Origin: an uncultured Bacteroidota bacterium
GTDB lineage: Bacteria; Bacteroidota; Bacteroidia; Flavobacteriales; UBA7312
Assembly (NCBI GenBank): GCA_902580855.1
Contig: CACHMF010000011.1
Coordinates: forward strand, 1 to 46,659
DNA length: 46,659 nucleotides
Direction: 5' to 3'
Numbering within the stretch: the stretch's first letter is position 1; every line of letters starts with the position of its first letter. A program made the translations under genes and the position numbers. The notes beneath the pieces are model-generated. The model did no database searches. It saw only the letters and a program-made list of their open reading frames with translations, and was not told the DNA's origin. Shown piece after piece: positions 7,538 to 15,847 of the stretch.

Positions 7538-8551
7538 ATGAAGAAAGTATTCATTTTACTTTTATTACCACTATTTAGTTGGGGGCAAAAATCTTCTAAT
7601 TTAGAAAGCACTATAAAACTAAATTATGCAAATAGTATTCTTATAGAAGATTTAAAAACACACATTCACATTTTAGCAAGCGATTCCTTAGAGGGTAGAG
7701 AAACAGGAGAACAAGGACAAAAAAAAGCAGCAGAATATATTGTCAACTGTTTTAAAAAAGCAGGAATACCGCCCTACAAGTGTAAAACATATTATCAAAA
7801 ATTTAAAGTTAAAACAAAAGGCCATCTCCGTCAAAGAATAATATTAAAACAAAAAAACATAAAAGGAGAAAATGTATTAGGTTTTATAAAAGGAACAGAT
7901 TTAAAAGATGAAATTTTAATAATTACAGCACATTATGATCATTTAGGTAAAAAAGGATCGTCAATTTATAATGGAGCAGATGATAATGCTTCAGGGACAT
8001 CGGCAATTTTAGAAATAGCAGAAGCTTTTATGAAAGCAAAAAAAGATTCCATAGGACCAAGAAGGTCCATTTTAATAATGGCAGTTTCTGGAGAAGAAAA
8101 AGGTCTTTTAGGCTCTAAATATTACACAGAAAACCCTATTTATCCTCTAGAAAAAACAATAGCAAACCTAAATGTAGATATGATAGGCCGTGTAGATAAA
8201 TTCCATGAAAATAATGATTATGTATACTTAATAGGTTCTGATAGGCTGAGTACAGAGTTACATAATATTAGTGAAGAAGTAAATAGAAAATACTTCAATC
8301 TAGAACTAGATTATACTTTTAATGATAAAGATGATCCAAACAGATATTACTATCGATCCGATCATTATAATTTTGCAAAAAATAATATACCCGTTATTTT
8401 TTACTTTAATGGCGTGCATGAGGATTATCACAAGCCCACAGATACAGTAGAGAAGATTGATTTTGAAAAAATACAGAAAATAACCCGCCTTATATTCTTA
8501 ACAGCCTGGGAACTAGCTAATAGGAATGAGAGGCCCGCAATAAATAATTAA
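7538..8551 (+). CDS. Secreted M28 family metallopeptidase
   Basis: A 337-residue zinc aminopeptidase/carboxypeptidase of the M28 (peptidase Q) type. The signal peptide covers about residues 1-17 (MKKVFILLLLPLFSWGQ). The two-zinc site is complete: H132 in AHYDHLG, bridging D148 in NGADDNASG, the E186/E187 pair in SGEEKGLLGS, D214 in NVDMIG, and H298 in DYHKPTDT. It should act outside the cytoplasmic membrane, trimming peptides from one end. No T9SS sorting domain is seen, so a periplasmic location is likely. It follows rpiB by 1 bp and converges with the propeller gene, leaving 11 bp and no clear terminator. Confidence 0.93.
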   Translation: MKKVFILLLLPLFSWGQKSSNLESTIKLNYANSILIEDLKTHIHILASDSLEGRETGEQGQKKAAEYIVNCFKKAGIPPYKCKTYYQKFKVKTKGHLRQRIILKQKNIKGENVLGFIKGTDLKDEILIITAHYDHLGKKGSSIYNGADDNASGTSAILEIAEAFMKAKKDSIGPRRSILIMAVSGEEKGLLGSKYYTENPIYPLEKTIANLNVDMIGRVDKFHENNDYVYLIGSDRLSTELHNISEEVNRKYFNLELDYTFNDKDDPNRYYYRSDHYNFAKNNIPVIFYFNGVHEDYHKPTDTVEKIDFEKIQKITRLIFLTAWELANRNERPAINN

Positions 8552-8562
8552 AAAAATAAAGA

Positions 8563-9681
8563 TTACTCAATTATTACACGTTTCTCAACCAAACCATTTT
8601 CTTTTTTATATAAAAAAGGAATGTTTTTTACAGGAATAGACTCTCTTCCAAAGAAATCATAAGCCTTAACAACACTATTAGTTATAAAATCGGTAGAAAC
8701 ATCAGTAGAACCTACCCACTTAACCAAACCACTGCTTTCAGTTCCAATCCACACAACCCCTAAAAGATCCTTTTTAACATCTAATATATAATTATCAGGA
8801 ATAGAGCCGTTTGCTGTGTCAAAAACGGTTGTAGACGGCGCGCCAACAAAAAAAGAAAAATTAAACAACCCAGCCCCGGTTGTACCTGCAAGATAGAGAT
8901 TAGAATCAATTTTTTCTAAACAAGTAAGGCTGTTAGAAGGAAAAAAGGGAGTATTAATGACATTCCAATTAAACCAAGAATTTGAATGATGATGCATTAA
9001 TAACCCACCCTGAGGAGCGGCATAAATTATGGAGTTATCACTAAGAACTTCTATATCAAAAGAGGAATTATCCGGAAGGCCGCCAAAAAAAGTGTTATAC
9101 CAAACGACAGAACCAGCATACAAATAAGCAATACCACCATTCATAGTCGATATAACTAATGAATCTCCTTTGAACAACAACTTAGTGACATTTATAAAGG
9201 ACGGCTCAACACTTGAGCTATCAAGCATAAGCTCAAAATTTCTCCCATCATATTTAAACAAACCACTACTTGTTCCCGCCCATAAGTTGTTGTTGTGGTC
9301 AAACGTAATGCAGTTTATTTGATTTGTTAATGTTGAGTTTTGTGAGTCATAGTGTGACCAATTAAAACCATCATAGCGATAAAGACCGTTTAGGGTTCCA
9401 ACCCACATAATTCCAGAACCATCGAATTCAACACACCTTACTGAAGAGTAGTTAACAAAGGGTGAAAAGTCTTCCCAAACAAAGTTGTTGAAAGAGTTTA
9501 AACCCCACTCTGTTCCTATCCATTTAGTGTTGTTTGAATCAATAGAAATACAATTAACTCGATTATCCAACAACAAAGAGTTGTTTGTATTATAAACAAC
9601 ATACCCCTGTTGTGCAAACAGGGCTCCGAAAAGCCCTGTTTGAAAAATAATAAGTATGTATTTTATTTTACTGAACGACAA
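8563..9681 (-). CDS. Secreted two-component-regulator-type beta-propeller protein
   Basis: A protein of about 372 residues with repeated propeller blades of the type CISIDSNNTKWIGTEWGL, CVEFDGSGIMWVGTLNGL and CITFDHNNNLWAGTSSGL. The C-terminus (KAYDFFGRES...EKRVIIE) looks like a short T9SS sorting tail. No kinase or DNA-binding domain is attached, so it is probably a surface or outer-membrane binding protein, not a sensor kinase. The longest open frame starts at a GTG (9732), inside the preceding gene. A TTG at 9679-9681 gives a clean signal peptide (SFSKIKYILIIFQ to the ALFAQ cleavage site) and only a 14-bp overlap with the lysyl-oxidase gene, so I prefer it. The overlap suggests translational coupling. 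Start uncertain; ligand unknown. Confidence 0.8.
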   Translation of the reverse strand: MSFSKIKYILIIFQTGLFGALFAQQGYVVYNTNNSLLLDNRVNCISIDSNNTKWIGTEWGLNSFNNFVWEDFSPFVNYSSVRCVEFDGSGIMWVGTLNGLYRYDGFNWSHYDSQNSTLTNQINCITFDHNNNLWAGTSSGLFKYDGRNFELMLDSSSVEPSFINVTKLLFKGDSLVISTMNGGIAYLYAGSVVWYNTFFGGLPDNSSFDIEVLSDNSIIYAAPQGGLLMHHHSNSWFNWNVINTPFFPSNSLTCLEKIDSNLYLAGTTGAGLFNFSFFVGAPSTTVFDTANGSIPDNYILDVKKDLLGVVWIGTESSGLVKWVGSTDVSTDFITNSVVKAYDFFGRESIPVKNIPFLYKKENGLVEKRVIIE

Positions 9682-12046
9682 TCTTATCTGTATACTTTTT
9701 GTTTTCAGATTCAATAATAATGGTGTAAACACCCCTAGACATGTTATCTAAAGAAACGTTCGTGCTTCCTTTTAAAACCCCTGATCTCACCTTCTCTCCT
9801 AATACATTTGAAAGAGAAAAAACACCGTTAGCAACACCTTCAACGGTGATAATTTCGGTTGTTGGATTAGGGTATACGTTAGCCGAAAGCTCATTTTCAT
9901 CTAAAGAAGCGCAAGATACAACCGTGATTTCATATGGAGTCAACGGGGACTCGCAGGCTAACGGGCTTACATCCCAATTATAGAAATAATAATACCAATC
10001 ATTACCATAAGGCGAATTTTTTAACTCCACAACATTATCAATTATATACGGGTAATTACAATATCCATAATATTGATCACCCTGCCTTTTTAACATAGGG
10101 TTGTTGTTACCAAAATTCTGATTGTTTACAGCGGTATCAGTTCCAATAATAAAATTGTTACCTACAGGAACACTAAAATTCAAAGCAACAGCTGTTGGGT
10201 CTGACCCTCCATTTGTGCTTTGGATATAAAAACTTTGAGATTGCACAACGTTACCAGCTTCATCCCAAACAATAATTGTTCTATCTCCGTCCGTGTCCGT
10301 GTACACGTCAACAGAATTTATAGTAAGAGGCACACTCACATCAAAAGATATCCAACCATTAGTGCTTCCTCCGCTGTAATCTGAGGAACCCGTGTGAGAG
10401 CTCTCACCTACATCACCACCCAGTATTGTTGTTGTTGCATAAAATGAAGAGGTTGAACCTAAAGCAGAAGTGTTGAACGACGAACCCGTTCCCACAAGAT
10501 TGACGCCAAGCGCATCATCATACCAGTTTGTTGCAGAACCAGAGCTGCTGATTAATTCTACCGTTTCCCCAACACAAACCGTATCTTGCGTAGCTGTAAG
10601 CGATGGCGCAGCCACGGGTGACGAGACAGAAATGATGTTAGAAACAGTAGAGTTACAAGCAAACGCATTATCTGTTACAACCACAGAATAATCACCAACC
10701 GCATTAATAGATGTTGTTGGACCAGTATCTCCATTAGACCATACATACGTAGCATTAGGAGCGTTAGAGTTAACAACCTCAAGTGTTAAAGATGCGTTGT
10801 TACACAATAGATAGCTGCCCGAATTTGATTGGACTTCAAAAGTAGGAGCGTTAAGCTGAGACGCCATTGATAAATCAACAGGTGTAGGAGCAACTACAAC
10901 CTCAATATAGTTGGAAGAACTACTTGTACAGCCGCCAAAACTAGCATCACTAACTTCAACACTATAAAATCCAGATTGACTAACCGTTATAGAAGAAGAC
11001 GTTGAACCATCAGACCACAAATAAGAAGGGTTGTTGGAACTAGTGCTTGCTGTTAAAGTGACGGTTTCTCCGGGGCATAAAACTGTAGGGCCGCTAGCTG
11101 TAATTGACGCGCTAGGACTAGGTGTCTGTTGAGTTAAGGTTATAGGAAACCAAGTATAATTGTTGTCTGGGTTAGACTCTAACATTTCTCCTTTTCCACA
11201 CTGAAGAACTACTGCATAATCACCATTACAAGTTCCAACCGGCACATCAAACCACATACCGTCCAAATATTCGCCATAGATGTCAGAATAACCAGATGAA
11301 ATCCCTTGAGATACAGGGCTACACCCGTATGATCCGCCACCAAGTCCGTAGTTGGGAAAATCAGACTGACTTAAAACATTCCCTTGACCATATTCGGTTG
11401 CGTCGTCTCTACAGTCATTGCTTATACAATTTGATAAGTCCATAACACAGAAACCAAGCTTGGAACCATCTCCAACTATTGGCCAATCAAGTGGATGAGG
11501 AATGTTTGGGTCAGGAATTCTTAGCGTTAAAATTGTCCAATCATCAAAATGCATATGGCCATGAGTTGGGTGATATTCAAATGTGTTTGCCATCCTTTCC
11601 CAGTAGGTCATGCTACCATCAGAATTTTTGTGATATATACGTTGAAAGGCAATATGCTTAGGAGCGGAGCCGTCCGGACAATATGTTTCAACATTCCAGT
11701 TTGGGTCATAAACAGTAAAGGTGTCCAAAACTCCATTTGCGTCAGTACAAACCATCCACCTATATCCATCTTCGTCAATTCCCCTAAGGTTTAAAGGGCC
11801 AACACCAATATTTGGTGTGTGACCAGACACTGTTACCCTGCCCTCTGGACCAAAATAACCCGGCGCATATTCGGTATGATCGTTTTCACCATAATCCCAT
11901 TCAACAGTTATGTCTGGAAGTAAATCACAATCAATTTCGTTAGGGTCTAAACAAACACAATCTGTTGCGTTTGTTAAAGTACATTGAGCAAACAAAGTCA
12001 ATGATGAAAAAATCATTAAAGCAAAAAAGCAAACACCTCTTATCAT
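9668..12046 (-). CDS. Lysyl-oxidase-like copper enzyme with Ig-like repeats and T9SS sorting domain
   Basis: A 792-residue secreted protein with a signal peptide at 1-20. Residues about 45-302 align by eye with lysyl oxidase (PF01186). The copper-binding HxHxH is H162-G-H164-M-H166. The two residues that form the lysyl tyrosylquinone cofactor in animal enzymes are matched by K196 (GSKLGFC) and Y257 (YSDIYGEYLDGMWFDV). The block SQGISSGYSDIYG corresponds to TQGLSPGCYDTYG of human LOX. Then come three Ig-like segments (about 312-545), a beta-rich region with unassigned fold, and a T9SS sorting domain (724-792, starting VYPNPTTE). Predicted activity is oxidative deamination of lysine or other primary amines at the cell surface, releasing aldehyde, ammonia and H2O2. 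The family match is strong, the activity inferred. It lies downstream of haem protein genes and has its own promoter. Confidence 0.85.
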   Translation of the reverse strand: MIRGVCFFALMIFSSLTLFAQCTLTNATDCVCLDPNEIDCDLLPDITVEWDYGENDHTEYAPGYFGPEGRVTVSGHTPNIGVGPLNLRGIDEDGYRWMVCTDANGVLDTFTVYDPNWNVETYCPDGSAPKHIAFQRIYHKNSDGSMTYWERMANTFEYHPTHGHMHFDDWTILTLRIPDPNIPHPLDWPIVGDGSKLGFCVMDLSNCISNDCRDDATEYGQGNVLSQSDFPNYGLGGGSYGCSPVSQGISSGYSDIYGEYLDGMWFDVPVGTCNGDYAVVLQCGKGEMLESNPDNNYTWFPITLTQQTPSPSASITASGPTVLCPGETVTLTASTSSNNPSYLWSDGSTSSSITVSQSGFYSVEVSDASFGGCTSSSSNYIEVVVAPTPVDLSMASQLNAPTFEVQSNSGSYLLCNNASLTLEVVNSNAPNATYVWSNGDTGPTTSINAVGDYSVVVTDNAFACNSTVSNIISVSSPVAAPSLTATQDTVCVGETVELISSSGSATNWYDDALGVNLVGTGSSFNTSALGSTSSFYATTTILGGDVGESSHTGSSDYSGGSTNGWISFDVSVPLTINSVDVYTDTDGDRTIIVWDEAGNVVQSQSFYIQSTNGGSDPTAVALNFSVPVGNNFIIGTDTAVNNQNFGNNNPMLKRQGDQYYGYCNYPYIIDNVVELKNSPYGNDWYYYFYNWDVSPLACESPLTPYEITVVSCASLDENELSANVYPNPTTEIITVEGVANGVFSLSNVLGEKVRSGVLKGSTNVSLDNMSRGVYTIIIESENKKYTDKIVVQ

Positions 12047-12068
12047 AGTTCAAATTTTTATAAGTGTA

Positions 12069-12103
12069 CAAAAATACACAAAATATGCTATGCAAAACAC
12101 AAA
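12069..12103 (-). promoter_or_regulatory. Promoter of the lysyl-oxidase-like gene
   Basis: On the minus strand TATTTTTG (12069-12076) matches the -7 box TAnnTTTG, 22 nt before the ATG. A TTTG at 12100-12103 is a possible -33 element with 23-nt spacing. Confidence 0.55.
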
Positions 12104-12129
12104 CAAAACCAGCCTCTTACGCGCCCAAA

Positions 12130-12957
12130 CTAATTATTTTTTGCGCCTTGTTGAATCCATAAGTAAATTAACTCTACCTCTTGAGCGGTTAATCCACCAT
12201 TGTCATTTGAGGCGGGAGGCATAATTGCCGCACCTGTTCCAACAACTCTTTTGTATAAGTGGCTTTGGTGAGGGTTGGTTGTGTCAATATATGCTTCTCC
12301 GCTTGCACTATAACCATATAGCAAAGAAGTGTAGGCCACGTTTATTGGCTGAAGCTCTAATGGATATGGAGTACCGGAACCGTGGCACGGCATACACCTA
12401 CCAGAACCGTCGTTATAAAAAACGCCCTCATAAATATCCGAAGCAAACGAGACTTCATAGTAACTTGGGTTCGAGAAATAATACACACTGTCAATCTTTA
12501 AAGAATCACTGTTTCCAAGTTTTTGTTTTTTTCCACCAGAATTAGAGGGGTTTTTATAAATACCAAAAGAAGAAAAGCTTAGCGCTTGATCGGTTGAGCT
12601 TTTAATAACAAACCGACTTGTGTCTTGATTGTAAACATCAAGCCAAAGACTATCAAGCGAGTAATTGTAGCTATTGTTGTATTTTGTCCAAGTAAAAAAA
12701 CTTTCATCAATTATTAGGGTGTCTTTTTCATCTGGGTTTGGGCGCCAAACCAAAACCTCATAAGCAACACCATCTTCAAACGGGTGTTCTCTTGTGGTTA
12801 TTTTTACTGAATCTAACTCCCATGTTCCAAGCAGATAATTAGGGCTAACAACAACAGGGGGTTGCTCAAAAACCTCAACCAACCGGTCGTTAGTACAAGA
12901 GCTTAAAAACAATAAGCTTGAAACAAGAATTAACAAAGAAGACCTTAAAACCACCAT
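12130..12957 (-). CDS. Lipoprotein with C-terminal cytochrome c-type haem domain
   Basis: A 275-residue lipoprotein. The signal sequence ends at the lipobox LSSC, with C21 as the lipidated cysteine. The middle (about 40-135) starts GTWELDSVKI and resembles lipocalin-like Bacteroidota domains. A single CxxCH haem site, C188-M-P-C191-H192, is followed by a candidate axial Met246 in AIMPPAS and the C-terminal helix LTAQEVELIYLWIQQGAKNN, typical of single-haem c domains. It should be anchored in a membrane and carry electrons in the periplasm or at the surface. The start overlaps the stop of the DUF5777 gene by 13 bp, indicating one operon with it and the cytochrome c gene upstream. The redox partner is unknown. 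Confidence 0.82.
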   Translation of the reverse strand: MVVLRSSLLILVSSLLFLSSCTNDRLVEVFEQPPVVVSPNYLLGTWELDSVKITTREHPFEDGVAYEVLVWRPNPDEKDTLIIDESFFTWTKYNNSYNYSLDSLWLDVYNQDTSRFVIKSSTDQALSFSSFGIYKNPSNSGGKKQKLGNSDSLKIDSVYYFSNPSYYEVSFASDIYEGVFYNDGSGRCMPCHGSGTPYPLELQPINVAYTSLLYGYSASGEAYIDTTNPHQSHLYKRVVGTGAAIMPPASNDNGGLTAQEVELIYLWIQQGAKNN

Positions 12958-13787
12958 ACACGCCTTATATTAAAACCAAATAAAAACTCTGTTTTTGAGT
13001 AGTCATAAACATTTGTGGTGTACAAATTAGCCTCTCTCAATGAAGAGTTGTTCGTCATAAATAGCTGAAAAACATGCCCAGCGGTTCCAAATTCAAACCC
13101 TAAAGATAGCGGGTGAGCGAACACCCCCCCTTTTCTGCCAAAACAGTAGCCATATTCAAAAACAACAGCGCTTCCAAAAGAGTATTGATATTTACCAGAA
13201 AAGGGAATAGCTAGGTTAAAATTATTTTGATCAGACCTAACAAGGTTTTTGTAAATAATAGTAGGTGTTAACTGAAAAGCTATTTTATCTGTTAATGATT
13301 TTGATAAAATTAACTGAGTGTTGTAGTCAAGTTTGTGAACAAACAAATAATTGAAAGGAGTAACGCTGTCAGCAAAAAACATATTGTTGTTAACATCAAA
13401 AGGCTGTGTTCTCATACCAATAGAAGAAAACAAAGCTACAGAAAAGGGTATTGACCCATCATTATTCTGCTCACAAATCAAATATTTACCCTCAAAATCG
13501 ACCGTTTTACCAACCCTTGTTCGACCTAACCCAACATAAAGTCTATCGTTTAGCCTGTACGACAAAGAGAATCGAATATTAGCGGGTAAGTCAAAACCTA
13601 AAAACTCATTGTAGAAAGACTCATCTAAAGCGATTTGCCCAAAACGGTGTTGAATTGTAAAATCAAATCCATCAGGAATTACGGTTGTTTGTGTGTTTAT
13701 TAGTTGTTTGTTTTTAAACAGCTGAACAGACTGTCCAAAAGAAGTAAAAACAACCAAACAAGAAATAAAAAGTAGACAATACCTCAT
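12945..13787 (-). CDS. DUF5777 family beta-barrel outer membrane protein
   Basis: A 280-residue protein with a signal peptide (about 1-18, ending SFGQ) and alternating amphipathic strands throughout (IQHRFGQIALDESFYNEFLG, then IRFSLSYRL, LYVGLGRTRVG). The start of the mature protein and the HRFG motif fit the Bacteroidota DUF5777 family, predicted outer-membrane barrels of unknown function often coded beside cytochromes c. It lies directly between two haem-protein genes: its ATG is adjacent to the stop of the upstream cytochrome gene, and its 3' end overlaps the downstream lipoprotein gene. This tight packing suggests a shared envelope redox or transport role. That role is inference. Confidence 0.78.
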   Translation of the reverse strand: MRYCLLFISCLVVFTSFGQSVQLFKNKQLINTQTTVIPDGFDFTIQHRFGQIALDESFYNEFLGFDLPANIRFSLSYRLNDRLYVGLGRTRVGKTVDFEGKYLICEQNNDGSIPFSVALFSSIGMRTQPFDVNNNMFFADSVTPFNYLFVHKLDYNTQLILSKSLTDKIAFQLTPTIIYKNLVRSDQNNFNLAIPFSGKYQYSFGSAVVFEYGYCFGRKGGVFAHPLSLGFEFGTAGHVFQLFMTNNSSLREANLYTTNVYDYSKTEFLFGFNIRRVWWF

Positions 13788-14171
13788 TTAATTTATCTCA
13801 AACGACCTGATATAATTAACTAATTGCCAACGTTGTTCTTCGCTCAAAGAATGTTTGTAGGGCAGCATCATCCCCTTCCCGTTGGATATTTTCCAATACA
13901 ACTCCCCATCAGATTGATCTTGGACACTATTTAGTCCAAAATTTTTCGGTTTTGGGTTTAAGCTTTTGCCAGCGGGTCCATCGCCTAAGCCAGATTTACC
14001 ATGACAAGTCCAACACAATTTTTGAAAGAGTATCTCTCCTTTTTGAGCAGCAATTTGATTACCATCGTAGGGGTTAACAATTTCTTTAGCCTCAAGAGGG
14101 GCCACCCAGTTATCTTGTGCAAAAACACAAAAACTCATTAAACAAAAACAATAAAAAAGAGACTGTTTCAT
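13788..14171 (-). CDS. Periplasmic cytochrome c (single haem)
   Basis: A small secreted c-type cytochrome. The ATG at 14171 gives 127 residues with a signal peptide (MKQSLFYCFCLMSFCVFAQ). An upstream alternative start at 14195 would begin before the -7 box and is rejected. The haem motif is CWTCH in ILFQKLCWTCHGKSGLGDG, a class I cytochrome c arrangement. The likely distal methionine lies in KGMMLPYKHSLSEEQRWQLVNYIRSF. It should shuttle electrons in the periplasm. It is first in the operon cytochrome c - DUF5777 - haem lipoprotein, with a promoter 21 nt upstream. The electron donor and acceptor are not coded nearby. Confidence 0.9.
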   Translation of the reverse strand: MKQSLFYCFCLMSFCVFAQDNWVAPLEAKEIVNPYDGNQIAAQKGEILFQKLCWTCHGKSGLGDGPAGKSLNPKPKNFGLNSVQDQSDGELYWKISNGKGMMLPYKHSLSEEQRWQLVNYIRSFEIN

Positions 14172-14192
14172 AATAACCGCTGGAAACCACTG

Positions 14193-14219
14193 CAAAGATA
14201 AAAGATATCAGCATACAAA
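14193..14219 (-). promoter_or_regulatory. Promoter of the cytochrome c operon
   Basis: On the minus strand TATCTTTG (14193-14200) is a perfect TAnnTTTG -7 box. TTTG at 14216-14219 lies 15 nt upstream, within the T-run of the aldehyde dehydrogenase terminator. Confidence 0.55.
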
Positions 14220-14244
14220 AAAAGCCGCTCCTAAGAGCAGCTTT
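14214..14244 (-). terminator. Terminator after the aldehyde dehydrogenase gene
   Basis: On the minus strand AAAGCTGCTC pairs with GAGCGGCTTT (one U-G pair) around a TTAG loop, followed by a T-run that ends in the promoter of the next operon. Confidence 0.8.
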
Positions 14245-14264
14245 AAATTTATTACGAGTTCAAT

Positions 14265-15809
14265 TTATAAATCAAACTTAATACCCTGCGCCAACGGAAG
14301 TTCATCAGAGTAATTAATAGTGTTGGTTTGTCTACGCATATAAATTTTCCAAGCATCAGAACCAGACTCCCTGCCACCTCCTGTTTCTTTTTCACCACCA
14401 AAAGCACCACCAATCTCAGCTCCTGAGGTGCCAATGTTTACATTAGCAATACCACAATCAGACCCCGCTGCAGACAAGAACTTTTCAGCGTCTTTTAGGT
14501 TAGAAGTCATGATTGCTGAGGAAAGCCCTTGAGGAACATCATTCTGGATTTCAATAGCGTTTTCTATACCACCGCTATATTTTAGTAAATACAATACCGG
14601 AGCAAATGTTTCATGCTGAACGATTTCGAAATTATTTTTTGCTTCAGCAATTGCAGGCTTTACATAACAACCGCTTTCATACCCCTCCCCACTTAAAACA
14701 CCACCCTCAACCAACACCTGACCACCCTCTGCAACAACTTTTTCTAAGGCAACATTATACATATCAACAGCAGCAGCGTCAATAAGCGGCCCGACGTGGT
14801 TGTTCTCGTCAAGCGGATTTCCAATCTTAATCTGCTTGTAAGCGTTTACAATTGCATTGCGAACCTTATCATATACAGATTCATGAATAATCAATCTTCT
14901 TGTAGAAGTACACCTTTGTCCAGCTGTACCCACAGCACCAAACACAGCACCAGGAACAACCATTTTTAAATCAGCATCCGGAGTGATTATGATAGCATTG
15001 TTTCCACCAAGCTCTAATAAAGATTTACCAAAACGCTCTGCAACATTTGCTCCAACAATTCTTCCCATTCTTGATGACCCTGTTGCAGAAACCAAAGGAA
15101 CACGCCTATCCGTAGTTATCATTTCACCAACCCTATAATCACCAGTAACAATACAAGAAATCCCTTCTGGAAGGTTGTTTTCTTTAGCTACCTCAGTGAA
15201 TAAGTTTTGACACGCCACTGAGCACAAAGGAGTTTTTTCCGATCCCTTCCACACACACACATCCCCACAAATCCAAGCTAAAGCAGTGTTCCAACACCAA
15301 ACAGCAACAGGAAAGTTGAAAGCAGAAATAATACCAACAATCCCTAATGGATGATATTGTTCATACATTCTATGGCCGGGGCGCTCAGAGTGCATAGTTA
15401 AGCCGTGTAATTGGCGAGAAAGACCCACCGCAAAATCACAGATATCAATCATCTCCTGAACCTCTCCCAACCCTTCTTGGTAAGATTTACCCATTTCGTA
15501 AGAAACCAATTTTCCAAGCGCCTCTTTATGTATTCTTAATTTATCTCCAAACTGACGAACAACCTCACCTCTTTTAGGGGCGGGAACTGTTCTCCAGCTT
15601 TTAAAAGCATTAACAGCTGACACGATCACCCTTTCGTAATCTTCAGCGCTTGAACACTTTACTTTTCCGATTAACTTTCCATCTACCGGAGAGTAAGACT
15701 CTAAAACATCTCCACTTGAAAAATTATTAGAACCAGTGGAGGTTCCTTCATTAATTTCTTTAAGCCCTAGTTGCTCTAGCGCTGCTTGCATTCCAAATTT
15801 ATCAGCCAT
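14265..15809 (-). CDS. Antiquitin-type (ALDH7) aldehyde dehydrogenase
   Basis: A 514-residue NAD-dependent aldehyde dehydrogenase with full-length resemblance to ALDH7A1/antiquitin, the 2-aminoadipate-6-semialdehyde dehydrogenase of lysine catabolism. Active-site residues are present: catalytic C300 in GTAGQRCTSTRR, general base E266 in LELGGNN, and N165 in SAFNFP. Family hallmarks are HPLGIVGIISAFNFPVAVW and the C-terminal SDAWKIYMRRQTNTINYS. No signal peptide is present, so it is cytoplasmic. It has its own promoter and terminator and so forms a single-gene unit. Oxidation of aminoadipate semialdehyde is the likely reaction, but other aldehydes cannot be excluded. The other lysine-degradation genes are not in the window. 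Confidence 0.93.
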   Translation of the reverse strand: MADKFGMQAALEQLGLKEINEGTSTGSNNFSSGDVLESYSPVDGKLIGKVKCSSAEDYERVIVSAVNAFKSWRTVPAPKRGEVVRQFGDKLRIHKEALGKLVSYEMGKSYQEGLGEVQEMIDICDFAVGLSRQLHGLTMHSERPGHRMYEQYHPLGIVGIISAFNFPVAVWCWNTALAWICGDVCVWKGSEKTPLCSVACQNLFTEVAKENNLPEGISCIVTGDYRVGEMITTDRRVPLVSATGSSRMGRIVGANVAERFGKSLLELGGNNAIIITPDADLKMVVPGAVFGAVGTAGQRCTSTRRLIIHESVYDKVRNAIVNAYKQIKIGNPLDENNHVGPLIDAAAVDMYNVALEKVVAEGGQVLVEGGVLSGEGYESGCYVKPAIAEAKNNFEIVQHETFAPVLYLLKYSGGIENAIEIQNDVPQGLSSAIMTSNLKDAEKFLSAAGSDCGIANVNIGTSGAEIGGAFGGEKETGGGRESGSDAWKIYMRRQTNTINYSDELPLAQGIKFDL

Positions 15810-15832
15810 ATCTTAGTTTTATAAACAAGCGA

Positions 15833-15840
15833 CAAAAATA
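15833..15840 (-). promoter_or_regulatory. -7 promoter box of the aldehyde dehydrogenase gene
   Basis: TATTTTTG on the minus strand matches TAnnTTTG and lies 23 nt upstream of the ATG, just after the rseP stop codon. No convincing -33 element is seen. Confidence 0.5.
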
Positions 15841-15847
15841 TATCTAT

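Noticed and set aside
8563-9681. Two-component sensor kinase
   Set aside because: The propeller repeats resemble hybrid-sensor input domains, but no histidine kinase, transmembrane or regulator domain follows.
9682-9732. Longer N-terminus of the propeller protein from a GTG at 9732
   Set aside because: It would put 17 extra residues before an otherwise good signal peptide and a 65-bp overlap with the lysyl-oxidase gene. The TTG at 9681 fits better, although it is not proven.
11479-11794. Plus-strand ORFs opposite the lysyl-oxidase domain
   Set aside because: Shadow frames of a gene with strong family motifs; no start signals.
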